Below, in pieces: positions 25,640-33,633 of a DNA stretch of 64,000 bases (position 1 is the first letter of the stretch; each line of letters opens with the position of its first letter). The notes under the pieces are model-generated. The model made no database searches. It worked only from the letters and a program-made list of their open reading frames with translations, and was not told where the DNA came from. This DNA comes from Kluyvera sp036759925 (lineage in GTDB: Bacteria > Pseudomonadota > Gammaproteobacteria > Enterobacterales > Enterobacteriaceae): NCBI RefSeq assembly GCF_036759925.1, contig NZ_JAPKIB010000011.1, positions 1-64,000 on the forward strand, in the 5' to 3' direction. Both the position numbers and the translations under genes were made by a program.

Positions 25640-26905
25640 TCACTTGGTATTACCCCGGTTGATCTTCGCGTAGTCAAACGGCGTAACCCCCCTCTCCCGA
25701 TTTGCATCCAGAAAATCCGCCCACCATTGCAGCATCAGCTTGCGCTCATCCAGATGCTCCGCTTTATGGATATACGCCGCCCTCACCGAATTGCGTTCCA
25801 TATGGCTCATCTGCCGTTCTACCGCATCCTTCGACCATAGCCCTGACTCAACTAATGAACTACAGGCCATTGTGCGGAAACCATGGCCGCAAACCTCAAC
25901 TTTAGTGTCATAGCCCATCACCCGTAGCGCACTGTTCACGGTGTTTTCACTCATCGGTTTACGCGGATCATGATCGCCAATAAAAATGAGTTCATGTTCG
26001 CCGCAGAACTGTTTTATCTGCTTCAGTATCGCCAGCGCCTGCTTTGAAAGCGGCACCAGATGAGGTGTACGCATCTTTGATCCTCGCTGAGAATGTTTCA
26101 CGCCGGGAATAGGCTCTCGCTCAGGCGGGATGGTCCACATTGAAGTTTCAAAATCGATTTCTGACCAGCGAGCAAAACGCAGCTCACTGGATCGAATAAA
26201 GATAAGCAGAGTGAGTTCCGTTGCCCAGCGGGTTAGCGGCCTGCCGGTATAGCCGTCTATTTTCTCGAGTAACTCAGGTATGCGCTTTAATTCCAGCGCC
26301 GGGCGATGTTGTCGATTACTGGAAGCAACCGCCCCAGCCATCTCTTGTGCCGGGTTATAATCAATTAACCCACTTTGCACCGCATACCGCATGATGGCCG
26401 TAGTGCGCTGTTGAAGACGGGCAGCAACCTCAAGACGTCCAGACATCTCTACGGCTTTAATGGGGGCTAATAAATCGCGCGTTTTTAATTCAGTGATATT
26501 ACGTTCACCAAGCGCTGCAAAGAGATTATCTTCCAGACTTTTTAGCACACGATGGGCGTGATCTTCAGACCACTTTTTATTGGTGCCATGCCACTCGATC
26601 GCTACCTCTTTAAAGGTTCGTACTTTACTCTGTTCAACCTTATCATTTTTCTTTTTGTCTCCCGGATCGACGCCATTCGCTAGTAGCTTACGCGCTTCGT
26701 CACGACGTGCTCTGGCATCCGCCAGTGTGATTTCAGGATAAACCCCAAGTGCCAACATCTTTTGCTTGCCGTCATAACGGTACTGCAAACGCCAGTACTT
26801 AGAACCATTAGGATGGACAAGCAGGTGCATACCGCTGCCATCGGTCAGTTTGTATTGCTTATCCGTTGGCTTGGCTGTTCTGACCTTGATATCTGTTAAC
26901 GCCAT
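25640..26905 (-). CDS. P4-family tyrosine integrase
   Basis: 421 residues, full length. The N-terminal arm-binding DUF4102 domain is clear (MALTDIKVRTAKPTDKQYKL ... KMLALGVYPEITLADARA). Catalytic residues lie in order in the C-terminal half: Arg in SSELRFARW, His-x-x-Arg in HGFRT, a second His in SHMERNS, and the Tyr nucleophile in RAAYIH. It catalyses integration and excision at the 3' end of leuX, 187 bp from its own start codon. GGAGGGG precedes the ATG. The promoter overlaps the TACCAACA repeats, which suggests autoregulation or control by AlpA. No defect is seen. Confidence 0.93.
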   Translation of the reverse strand: MALTDIKVRTAKPTDKQYKLTDGSGMHLLVHPNGSKYWRLQYRYDGKQKMLALGVYPEITLADARARRDEARKLLANGVDPGDKKKNDKVEQSKVRTFKEVAIEWHGTNKKWSEDHAHRVLKSLEDNLFAALGERNITELKTRDLLAPIKAVEMSGRLEVAARLQQRTTAIMRYAVQSGLIDYNPAQEMAGAVASSNRQHRPALELKRIPELLEKIDGYTGRPLTRWATELTLLIFIRSSELRFARWSEIDFETSMWTIPPEREPIPGVKHSQRGSKMRTPHLVPLSKQALAILKQIKQFCGEHELIFIGDHDPRKPMSENTVNSALRVMGYDTKVEVCGHGFRTMACSSLVESGLWSKDAVERQMSHMERNSVRAAYIHKAEHLDERKLMLQWWADFLDANRERGVTPFDYAKINRGNTK

Positions 26906-26919
26906 GCTTATCCCCTCCC

Positions 26920-26978
26920 TGTTGGTACAAGCATTATCGAACCGGAAATACCATCATCTGTACCAACATGTGTTGGTA
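26920..26978. repeat. Three TGTTGGTA/TACCAACA octamers at the integrase promoter
   Basis: TGTTGGTA at 26920-26927, TACCAACA at 26961-26968 and TGTTGGTA at 26971-26978; the last two form an inverted repeat with a 2-bp spacer. The same octamer occurs twice near the left border (2858-2877). They are candidate arm-type integrase or Xis sites and overlap the region where the int promoter should be. Binding is inferred from position and recurrence. Confidence 0.55.
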
Positions 26979-27054
26979 GATGTCCGTTGAAGTCGGTTGA
27001 CCTTGAGAGAGTTAATATAGCTGGAAAGGTAGATAAATACTGGATTTTAGACAT

Positions 27055-27078
27055 AAAAAAAGACCTCAGTTGAGGTCC
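27055..27078 (-). terminator. Rho-independent terminator of leuX
   Basis: Read on the minus strand, GACCTCA and TGAGGTC (27062-27077 on the plus strand) form a 7-bp stem, followed by a run of seven T (A at 27055-27061). It lies 15 bp beyond the tRNA 3' end on the island side, so the island supplies a terminator to the tRNA gene it invaded. Confidence 0.8.
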
Positions 27079-27090
27079 ATTTACATGCTT

Positions 27091-27112
27091 TTGGTGCCGA
27101 AGGCCGGACTCG
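27091..27112. repeat. Right attachment site within the leuX 3' end
   Basis: Identical for 22 bp to 2780-2801. It covers the CCA end, the 3' acceptor strand and part of the T stem of leuX plus one base beyond. The island replaces nothing in the tRNA, because the repeat restores its 3' end. Confidence 0.85.
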
Positions 27113-27176
27113 AACCGGCACGTATTTCTACGGTTGATTTTGAATCAACTGCGTCTACCGATTTCGCCACTCCGGC
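27092..27176 (-). tRNA. leuX: tRNA-Leu (anticodon CAA)
   Basis: 85 nt on the minus strand. The acceptor stem GCCGGAG pairs with CTTCGGC (one G-T pair), the 3' end encodes ACCA, the anticodon stem is GTTGA/TCAAC with loop TTCAAAA and anticodon CAA, a long variable arm follows as expected for tRNA-Leu, and the T arm contains GGTTCGAGTCC. It reads UUG codons. leuX is a well-known insertion hotspot in enterobacteria and is used as the target here. Confidence 0.97.
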
Positions 27177-27204
27177 ACGGAAAGGTATGCGGAAAACGTT
27201 GTGG

Positions 27205-27232
27205 ATTATACCTGTCACGCGCCACCATGCAA
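27205..27232 (-). promoter_or_regulatory. leuX promoter
   Basis: On the minus strand TTGCAT (27227-27232) and a perfect TATAAT (27205-27210) are separated by 16 bp and lie just upstream of the tRNA 5' end at 27176. The -10 is followed by a spacing that would give a short 5' leader of about 20 nt. Confidence 0.75.
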
Positions 27233-27451
27233 GCATCAGTCACCTACTCCCCCACCAAGTGTCTAAAAAACCGTCGCCTTCCCAACAAAACCCTTAGCCA
27301 CCGCTAACTCGGCCCCCAGTCAGCGCTTTTTCCTGGAATCCGCCTCGCAAAAAAATGCAACGTGACCGGGTCGGTTTACATTTGCCCTCGTTTGATATGA
27401 GATCGCGTTACTAAATCTCGTAACAGCAGCCATTGTGCTCAGGGCATCGCT

Positions 27452-28465
27452 ATGCGCTTCTATCAGGTTGAACCCACGCTGGAGAACTACTGGCGCGGAA
27501 TTATTCTCTTTGGCAAAAACGTCGCGTCCTATAAGTTCGCGCTGGCGCATTCGCTGTACGATCTCAAGCCTGAAGGTAGCGATCTGATCTTGCTGGACGA
27601 TCTGGCGGTGCCGTTCAGCGATCATCTCTGTCGCCATCTGCAACATGCGCCGAAGCAGATAACCTCGCGCAGCAGCCAGTTTATTAGCGCCTGTTCGCAG
27701 TTCAATGCGGGGGAAATCACCCGTGATGCATTAACCGCGATTACGGTGCGTCAGGGGTTCAACAACGTGATTGATGCCTTCCACAACGTGAATCAGGGCG
27801 AGATTGAGAAACGCTTTTTTATCGATGAGCGCAAAACCCATAAGGGCATACGCCTGACGGAGAATTTTTACCGTCTGGGTGAACGCCTGCAGTATCAAAA
27901 CCTCAGCTTTGAAACCAACGCGCGCTGGAGCCTGGTCGAGCAGGCGTGGGCGATGAATATCGCCAGCCAGCTTATCAACGTGGAGTACGACGAAAACGAT
28001 CAGATGCTGTTTAGCCGCAGTAGCGATCGCCGCGCGGCCATCTCGAGCTGTCGCGATAGCCTCAACGGCTACCAGAAGGGGCGCTGCTTTTACTGCTATG
28101 CGCCCATCAGCCTACAGCCGGGCGATGAACAGTTTGCTGACGTTGACCACTTTATCCCATGGAAAGCGCGTGAACAGGTGCGCAACGTGAATGGCGTCTG
28201 GAATCTGGTTTTGGCATGTAAGGAGTGCAACCGGGGCGAGAAAGGCAAGTTCGCGCGCCTGCCGTCCCGCAAGCTGCTTTCGCGCCTGCACGATAGAAAC
28301 GAGTACTTTATCAATAGCCACCTGCCACTGCGCGAAACGTTGATTCGGCAAACTGGAACCGCGACGGCGCAGCGCGAAAAATTCCTGGCCACTAGCTGGA
28401 ACGATGCGCTACAAGTGCTTTTTCACCAATGGGAACCTGTCGCACAGGGAACGGATACTTTCTGA
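27452..28465 (+). CDS. HNH endonuclease domain protein
   Basis: 337 residues. The HNH/zinc-finger core lies at about residues 213-265: CFYCYAPI with the first Cys pair, DVDHFIPW with the catalytic His, and NLVLACKECNRGEKGK with the Asn and second Cys pair. The N-terminal 200 residues are helical and unassigned. The stop overlaps the start of the methyltransferase gene by one base (TGATG), so the two are coupled. The pair lies on the chromosome side of leuX. An HNH nuclease coupled to a methyltransferase may be a restriction-type or RNA/DNA repair unit, but I cannot name it. The start Met has only a modest ribosome binding site. Confidence 0.75.
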   Translation: MRFYQVEPTLENYWRGIILFGKNVASYKFALAHSLYDLKPEGSDLILLDDLAVPFSDHLCRHLQHAPKQITSRSSQFISACSQFNAGEITRDALTAITVRQGFNNVIDAFHNVNQGEIEKRFFIDERKTHKGIRLTENFYRLGERLQYQNLSFETNARWSLVEQAWAMNIASQLINVEYDENDQMLFSRSSDRRAAISSCRDSLNGYQKGRCFYCYAPISLQPGDEQFADVDHFIPWKAREQVRNVNGVWNLVLACKECNRGEKGKFARLPSRKLLSRLHDRNEYFINSHLPLRETLIRQTGTATAQREKFLATSWNDALQVLFHQWEPVAQGTDTF

Positions 28466-29046
28466 TGACGCTTGAATACTATCAACACCACGCCGACGAT
28501 TTTTTTAACTCAACGGTCAATGTCGATATGCGTTCGCTTTATACGCCTTTTCTGGAGCGCATCCCGCAAGGCGGCTTGCTCCTGGATGCCGGATGCGGCT
28601 CCGGGCGCGATAGCAAAGCGTTTTTACAACAGGGCTATCAGGTTGAGGCGTTTGATGCGACGGCGGAAATGGCAAAGCTTGCCAGCCAGCATACTGGGCT
28701 GTCGGTTAAACAGATGACCTTTAGCGACGTCGATGCAGTTAACCGTTACGACGGCATCTGGTGCTGCGCCTCGCTGCTGCACGTCAGTGCCGTCGAGCTG
28801 CCGGATGCGATGGCAAAACTGGCGCGAGCGCTCAAGCCCGGCGGTATCTGGTATGTCTCCTTTAAGTATGGCGACGGCGAGCGGGTCAAAGATGGCCGTC
28901 ACTTTACCGACCTCAATGAACAAGGGCTGAATACTCTGCTGGCAGGGCTTGCGGGCATCACGCTTGTCGGTCACTGGATAACGGAAGACAAGCGTCCCGA
29001 TCGCAGCGAAACGTGGTTAAACGCACTGTTACAGAAGCGCTCTTAA
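28465..29046 (+). CDS. Class I SAM-dependent methyltransferase
   Basis: 193 residues from the ATG that overlaps the HNH stop codon. SAM-binding motif I is LLLDAGCGSGRDSKAFL (about residues 37-53), the acidic loop after strand 2 is VEAFDATAEM, and motif post-I to IV are recognisable in YDGIWCCASLLH and ARALKPGGIWYVSFKYG. The fold resembles small-molecule or protein methyltransferases of the TehB/UbiE type rather than DNA methylases, since no NPPY-type motif is present. The substrate is unknown. Co-transcription with the HNH gene suggests they act together. Confidence 0.78.
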   Translation: MTLEYYQHHADDFFNSTVNVDMRSLYTPFLERIPQGGLLLDAGCGSGRDSKAFLQQGYQVEAFDATAEMAKLASQHTGLSVKQMTFSDVDAVNRYDGIWCCASLLHVSAVELPDAMAKLARALKPGGIWYVSFKYGDGERVKDGRHFTDLNEQGLNTLLAGLAGITLVGHWITEDKRPDRSETWLNALLQKRS

Positions 29047-29120
29047 TCCCCCCTTCCGCCAAGCGCCCCGCCCCCACATGCTCTACACTCTCAGTTCAAC
29101 ACCACACTGAGAGATACACG

Positions 29121-30140
29121 ATGTCCATAATAAAAAGCTACGCCGCGAAAAATGCCGGGGCAGAACTGGAAGTCTGGGAATACGATGCCGGAGAACTGCT
29201 GCCGGAAGACGTTGAGGTGAAGGTTGATTACTGCGGGATCTGCCACTCGGACCTGTCGATGATCGACAACGAATGGGGGTTCTCTCAATATCCGCTGGTT
29301 GCTGGTCACGAGGTGATTGGTCACGTGGTGGCGCTGGGCAGTGCGGCGCAGAGCAAGGGGCTGAAGATTGGTCAGCGCGTGGGCATTGGCTGGACGGCGC
29401 GAAGCTGCGGCCACTGCGATGCCTGTATCGATGGTAACCAGATTAACTGTACCGAAGGCTCGGTGCCGACCATCCTCAACCACGGCGGCTTTGCCGATAA
29501 GCTGCGCGCCGACTGGCAATGGGTTATTCCGCTGCCGGACAACATTGATATCGAAACCGCAGGCCCGATGCTGTGTGGCGGGATCACGGTCTTTAAACCG
29601 CTGCTGATGCATCACGTCACCGCCACCAGCCGCGTCGGGGTGATTGGGATTGGTGGGCTGGGGCATATCGCCATTAAGCTGCTGCGCGCGATGGGCGCTG
29701 AAGTTACAGCATTCAGCTCCAATCCGTCGAAAGAGCAGGAAGTGCGGGCGATGGGTGCGGACCACGTGGTTAACAGCCGTTCGCCGGAAGCGCTCAAAGA
29801 GCTGGCGGGTCAGTTTGACCTGATCATCAACACCGTCAACGTCGACCTGAACTGGCAGCCGTACTTCGAAGCGCTGGCCTCGGGCGGCAACTTCCACACC
29901 GTGGGTGCGGTGCTGACGCCGCTGCCGGTACCGGCGTTTACCCTGATTGGCGGCGACCGTAGTGTCTCCGGTTCAGCGACGGGTAACCCGTTCGAACTGC
30001 GTAAGCTGATGAAGTTTGCCGGTCGCAGCAAAGTCGCACCCATCACCGAGCTGTTCCCGATGTCGAAAATCAACGATGCCATCCAGCACGTGCGTGACGG
30101 TAAAGCCCGTTACCGCGTGGTATTGAAGGCTGATTTCTGA
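29121..30140 (+). CDS. ahr: NADPH-dependent aldehyde reductase (zinc alcohol dehydrogenase family)
   Basis: 339 residues, the length of E. coli Ahr (YjgB). Catalytic zinc ligands are in CGICHSD (about 39) and GHEVIGH (about 60); structural zinc ligands are in CGHCDACIDGNQINC (about 93-107); the cofactor-binding loop is GIGGLGHIA (about 172-180). It reduces a broad range of aldehydes to alcohols in the cytosol. The chosen start has GAGAG upstream and matches the known N-terminus MSIIKSYAAKNAG. It is convergent with the dihydroxyacetone kinase gene, with a terminator hairpin between them. Confidence 0.93.
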   Translation: MSIIKSYAAKNAGAELEVWEYDAGELLPEDVEVKVDYCGICHSDLSMIDNEWGFSQYPLVAGHEVIGHVVALGSAAQSKGLKIGQRVGIGWTARSCGHCDACIDGNQINCTEGSVPTILNHGGFADKLRADWQWVIPLPDNIDIETAGPMLCGGITVFKPLLMHHVTATSRVGVIGIGGLGHIAIKLLRAMGAEVTAFSSNPSKEQEVRAMGADHVVNSRSPEALKELAGQFDLIINTVNVDLNWQPYFEALASGGNFHTVGAVLTPLPVPAFTLIGGDRSVSGSATGNPFELRKLMKFAGRSKVAPITELFPMSKINDAIQHVRDGKARYRVVLKADF

Positions 30141-30147
30141 TGTTTAT

Positions 30148-30172
30148 CCGGCGGCGTTCTGCCGCCGGTTCT
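30148..30172. terminator. Terminator hairpin between ahr and the DHA kinase gene
   Basis: CCGGCGGC (30148-30155) and GCCGCCGG (30161-30168) form a perfect 8-bp stem with a 5-nt loop, followed on the plus strand by a pyrimidine-rich tract. It could stop transcription from both convergent genes. Confidence 0.65.
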
Positions 30173-30183
30173 TCTCTTCGTCG

Positions 30184-31821
30184 TTAAGCTTTTGCGAAGG
30201 CCGCGAAGACTTCCGCTACGGCAACGGCACCTGGGTCCGGCACGCCGTTCAGGTTATCGCTGTTCACGTATGACGCGCGCCCCGCTTTCGCTTTTTGCAT
30301 CGTCGCCGTGCTGTCAGCACCCTGCTGCGCTGCCGCAATGGCTTCTGCCAGCCCTCTATCACGCAGCGCTTCCAGCGCCGGTTGCAGGGCATCGATTAAC
30401 GTACGGTCACCGGGCGCGGCACCGCCGTAGAACTTCATCTGCTTTAACCCGGCCAGTAGCGCATTTGCCAGTGGTTCGCCCTGCGCCAGCGCCTGCCCGG
30501 CAGCGGTGAAGAATAGCGACATCAGCACACCGCTGGAGCCGCCCATTACCGTTGCCAGACGTTCGCCAATCAGCTGTAGAAGCTGCGCCGGGTTATCGAG
30601 CGGCAGCACGTTCTGCTTGAGCAGCGTGGCGATATCCTGCGCGCCTAGCGCAAAGGTCGAGCCGGTATCGCCGTCGCCCACTTTAGCATCCAGCGCGTTC
30701 AGGCGGCTCTCGAGACCCAACAGTGTCTGGGTAGCTTGTGCCACCAGCGCATGCACCTGCGGGTTCTCCGACGGTTGTACCTCCAGCGCGTCGTGTACTT
30801 TGGCATGCGCCAGGGTTCTCAGCGGCGCAAAGGCCACGGCTTTCACCCAACCGCTGGTCTCCACATCGGCCAGCAGCGCCTCTTCAATGGCCTGATTCAA
30901 AATTATCAGCGAAAGCGAGAAGCCCTTCATATCGAGCGAGCTGACCAGCGTCGCCGGGCCAATCAGATAGGCTATCTGCTCACGCAGTGCGGAGTGCGCA
31001 AGCTCTTTGGCGAGCAGCGCCATCTCAAGCTCCGACACGCCGCCCAGGTTGTTGATTAACACCGCTACGCGGTTGTCCCCCGCCGAGGCTTTCAGAGTCT
31101 CAACCAGCGTACCGATCAGCTGTTTGCTGTTATGGCTGCTGACCGTCGAAGCGCCGGGCTCACCGTGAATACCGAGCCCCAGCTCCACCTGACCTGGCCT
31201 AATGCGGTCTTCGGTCTCACCGCCAGGTAAATTGCAGGTCTCCATCGCCAGCCCCAGGCTGAACACGCCGCGGCTCGCCTGCTGGGCTATCTCATGGACT
31301 TCACTGAGCGATTTCCCCTGCTCCGCCGCGTAGCCTGCCACTTTATGCACTAACGCCGTGCCCGCAATGCCGCGCGGCTGTTTGTTATCCGGCAGCGCAA
31401 CGTCGTCGGCGACAATCACCATCTCGACCTTCAGGCCGTAGCGCTTGGCCTTTTCGGCGGCGAGGCCAAAGTTGAGGCGGTCGCCGGTGTAGTTTTTGAC
31501 GATCAGCAGACAGCCGCGATCGCCCGTAACCGCCACGATGGCGTTAAGCACTGCATCTACGCTCGGCGAGGCAAAGAGATCGCCGCATACGGCAGCGGTG
31601 AGCATGCCTCTGCCGACAAAACCCGCGTGCGCCGGTTCATGGCCGGAGCCGCCGCCGGAGATTATCGCCACCCGGCTTTTATCCCAGTCGCTGCGGGCGA
31701 CGATACGAATCGCCGGGTCGATATCCAATCGCACCAGGTTCGCGTGAGGTGCGGACAACACTAAACCTTCAAGCGCATCGTCAACAAGGTGTTTGCGCTC
31801 GTTAAAGAAGAATCTGGACAT
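30184..31821 (-). CDS. dhaK: ATP-dependent dihydroxyacetone kinase (fused DhaK-DhaL)
   Basis: 545 residues from the Met of MSRFFFNERKHLVDDALEGL; an earlier in-frame Met lacks a ribosome binding site. The N-terminal DhaK part (1-330) has GGGSGHEPAHAGFVGRGML, where His takes the substrate covalently, and the C-terminal DhaL part (about 350-545) has the ATP/Mg site KVGDGDTGS and GGSSGVLMS. This single-chain form uses ATP, as in Citrobacter, unlike the PTS-driven three-subunit E. coli DhaKLM. It phosphorylates dihydroxyacetone to the glycolytic intermediate. Its place beside ahr, away from a dha glycerol regulon, is a feature of this lineage. Confidence 0.92.
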   Translation of the reverse strand: MSRFFFNERKHLVDDALEGLVLSAPHANLVRLDIDPAIRIVARSDWDKSRVAIISGGGSGHEPAHAGFVGRGMLTAAVCGDLFASPSVDAVLNAIVAVTGDRGCLLIVKNYTGDRLNFGLAAEKAKRYGLKVEMVIVADDVALPDNKQPRGIAGTALVHKVAGYAAEQGKSLSEVHEIAQQASRGVFSLGLAMETCNLPGGETEDRIRPGQVELGLGIHGEPGASTVSSHNSKQLIGTLVETLKASAGDNRVAVLINNLGGVSELEMALLAKELAHSALREQIAYLIGPATLVSSLDMKGFSLSLIILNQAIEEALLADVETSGWVKAVAFAPLRTLAHAKVHDALEVQPSENPQVHALVAQATQTLLGLESRLNALDAKVGDGDTGSTFALGAQDIATLLKQNVLPLDNPAQLLQLIGERLATVMGGSSGVLMSLFFTAAGQALAQGEPLANALLAGLKQMKFYGGAAPGDRTLIDALQPALEALRDRGLAEAIAAAQQGADSTATMQKAKAGRASYVNSDNLNGVPDPGAVAVAEVFAAFAKA

Positions 31822-31955
31822 AGCATTCCAAAAAAAAGTAAACCGTATGCAAAGCATAGTCGGCGCTGGATAACGCGCCGCAAAACGGACAATTTACTGC
31901 CGCGAGATGTCGTTGTTTTGCCTATACTCGACGCAGAATAAATGGAGGATTACCC

Positions 31956-33455
31956 ATGAGCGCACCTTTGCTTATCGCACGCACCCAGGACAAGCAGCTT
32001 GAACTGCTGCCCAATATGGCCAATCGTCACGGGCTGATTACCGGCGCCACCGGTACCGGGAAAACCGTCACCCTGCAAAAAATGGCCGAGTCGTTCTCGG
32101 AGATTGGCGTGCCGGTCTTTATGGCGGATGTGAAAGGCGACCTGACCGGCGTGGCAGAGGAAGGTCAGGCCTCAGAGAAGCTGATGACGCGCCTGAACAA
32201 TATCGGTGTCACCGACTGGGAACCGCACGCTAATCCGGTGGTGGTGTGGGATATCTTCGGCGAGAAAGGCCACCCGGTTCGCGCCACGGTCTCAGACCTT
32301 GGCCCGCTGCTGCTGGCCCGTCTGCTTAATCTCAACGAAGTGCAGTCCGGGGTGCTGAATATTATCTTCCGCATCGCCGACGATCAGGGCCTGCTGTTGC
32401 TGGATTTCAAAGACCTGCGGGCCATCACTCAATACATTGGCGATAACGCCAAATCCTTCCAGAACCAGTACGGCAATATCAGCACCGCTTCCGTCGGCGC
32501 CATCCAGCGCGGGCTGCTGACGCTGGAGCAGCAGGGTGCCGAGCACTTCTTCGGCGAGCCAATGCTCGATATCAAAGACTGGATGCGTACTGACAGTAAC
32601 GGCAAAGGCATTATCAATATCCTCAGCGCAGAGAAGCTCTACCAGATGCCGAAACTCTACGCTGCCAGCCTGCTGTGGATGCTCTCCGAGCTTTACGAGC
32701 AGTTGCCGGAAGCAGGCGATCTCGAGAAGCCGAAGCTGGTCTTCTTCTTCGATGAAGCGCACCTGCTGTTTAGCGATGCCCCGCAGGTGCTGCTGGATAA
32801 AATCGAGCAGGTGATCCGCCTGATTCGTTCTAAGGGCGTGGGCGTCTACTTTGTGTCGCAGAACCCGTCGGATATTCCCGATGCGGTGCTGGGCCAGTTG
32901 GGCAACCGCGTGCAGCACGCGCTCCGCGCCTTTACGCCGAAGGATCAGAAAGCGGTGAAGACAGCGGCGCAAACCATGCGCGCTAATCCGGCGTTTAATA
33001 CCGAACAGGCGATTCAGGAACTGGGTACCGGCGAGGCGCTGATTTCGTTCCTCGATGCCAAAGGCAGCCCGTCCATCGTTGAGCGGGCGATGGTTATCGC
33101 ACCGTGTTCACGTATGGGGCCGGTGACCGACGACGAGCGTAATGGTTTGATTAATAACTCACCGCTGTACGGTAAGTACGAAGATGAGATAGACCGCGAG
33201 TCGGCGTTCGAGATGCTGCAAAAAGGGGTGCAGAACAGCGCCGGTCAGGCAGATGCCCCTCCGGCGAAGGGCCAGCAAAGCGACGATGACGGCATCCTTG
33301 GCGGGCTGAAAGATATTATCTTCGGCACCACCGGGCCGCGCGGCGGCAAGCATGATGGCCTGGTGCAAACGGCGGCGAAAAGCGCTGTGCGTCAGGTAAC
33401 GAACCAGATTGTGCGTGGGATGCTGGGCAGCCTGCTCGGCGGGCGGAAGCGTTAG
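31956..33455 (+). CDS. yjgR: HerA-like ATPase YjgR (DUF853)
   Basis: 499 residues, matching E. coli YjgR. Walker A is GATGTGKTVTLQ (about residues 29-40), Walker B is KLVFFFDEAHLLF (about 260-272), and a late segment ends in GLLGG-type Gly-rich and basic residues. The family is related to the HerA/FtsK translocase superfamily; function is unknown. GGAGG precedes the ATG. It is divergent from the DHA kinase gene, so the 130-bp gap contains both promoters. Confidence 0.92.
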   Translation: MSAPLLIARTQDKQLELLPNMANRHGLITGATGTGKTVTLQKMAESFSEIGVPVFMADVKGDLTGVAEEGQASEKLMTRLNNIGVTDWEPHANPVVVWDIFGEKGHPVRATVSDLGPLLLARLLNLNEVQSGVLNIIFRIADDQGLLLLDFKDLRAITQYIGDNAKSFQNQYGNISTASVGAIQRGLLTLEQQGAEHFFGEPMLDIKDWMRTDSNGKGIINILSAEKLYQMPKLYAASLLWMLSELYEQLPEAGDLEKPKLVFFFDEAHLLFSDAPQVLLDKIEQVIRLIRSKGVGVYFVSQNPSDIPDAVLGQLGNRVQHALRAFTPKDQKAVKTAAQTMRANPAFNTEQAIQELGTGEALISFLDAKGSPSIVERAMVIAPCSRMGPVTDDERNGLINNSPLYGKYEDEIDRESAFEMLQKGVQNSAGQADAPPAKGQQSDDDGILGGLKDIIFGTTGPRGGKHDGLVQTAAKSAVRQVTNQIVRGMLGSLLGGRKR

Positions 33456-33471
33456 TTCATCATCATAGTCG

Positions 33472-33510
33472 GTTTGCCGGATGGCGGCGTAAACGCCTTA
33501 TCCGGCCTAC
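33472..33510. repeat. REP/BIME palindromic element
   Basis: An imperfect palindrome starting GTTTGCCGGATGGCGGC and ending CCTTATCCGGCCTAC, the classical REP unit pattern. A second copy of the type lies at 41023-41056. Confidence 0.75.
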
Positions 33511-33519
33511 GCAACCCAG

Positions 33520-33625
33520 TAGCCCGTGCGAGCGCAGCGACCACGGGGATAGCGCCGATATTCCAAAGGAATACAGAAATTGCAGGCATAAAAAACCCGG
33601 CGTCGCATTCGCTCGGCCGGGCTAC
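33520..33625. repeat. GTAGCCCG...CGGGCTAC palindromic repeat
   Basis: The outer arms GTAGCCCG and CGGGCTAC bracket about 100 bp with internal complementary segments (GAGCGCAGCGA, TCGCTCGG-type). Related elements lie at 41065-41102, 45503-45572 and 58305-58371. Each is between genes of the core region. Confidence 0.6.
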
Positions 33626-33633
33626 AGGAGGGG

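Larger units (their letters stand above)
2780..27112. mobile_element. Genomic island integrated at the 3' end of leuX (P4-type integrase)
   Basis: The element is bounded by two direct copies of a 22-bp sequence that is the 3' end of tRNA-Leu (2780-2801 and 27091-27112). A P4-family integrase (25640-26905) reads inward from the tRNA side. The content is accessory: Yee-type cargo with a CbtA/CbeA pair, AlpA and Gp2-like genes, then TIR, type I restriction-modification, a nucleotide-modification-like pair and a HigB/IrrE pair. Parts are AT-rich relative to the chromosome to the right. Clustered TACCAACA octamers near both borders look like integrase or excisionase arm sites. Whether it is still mobile cannot be told, but the integrase looks intact. 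Confidence 0.85.
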
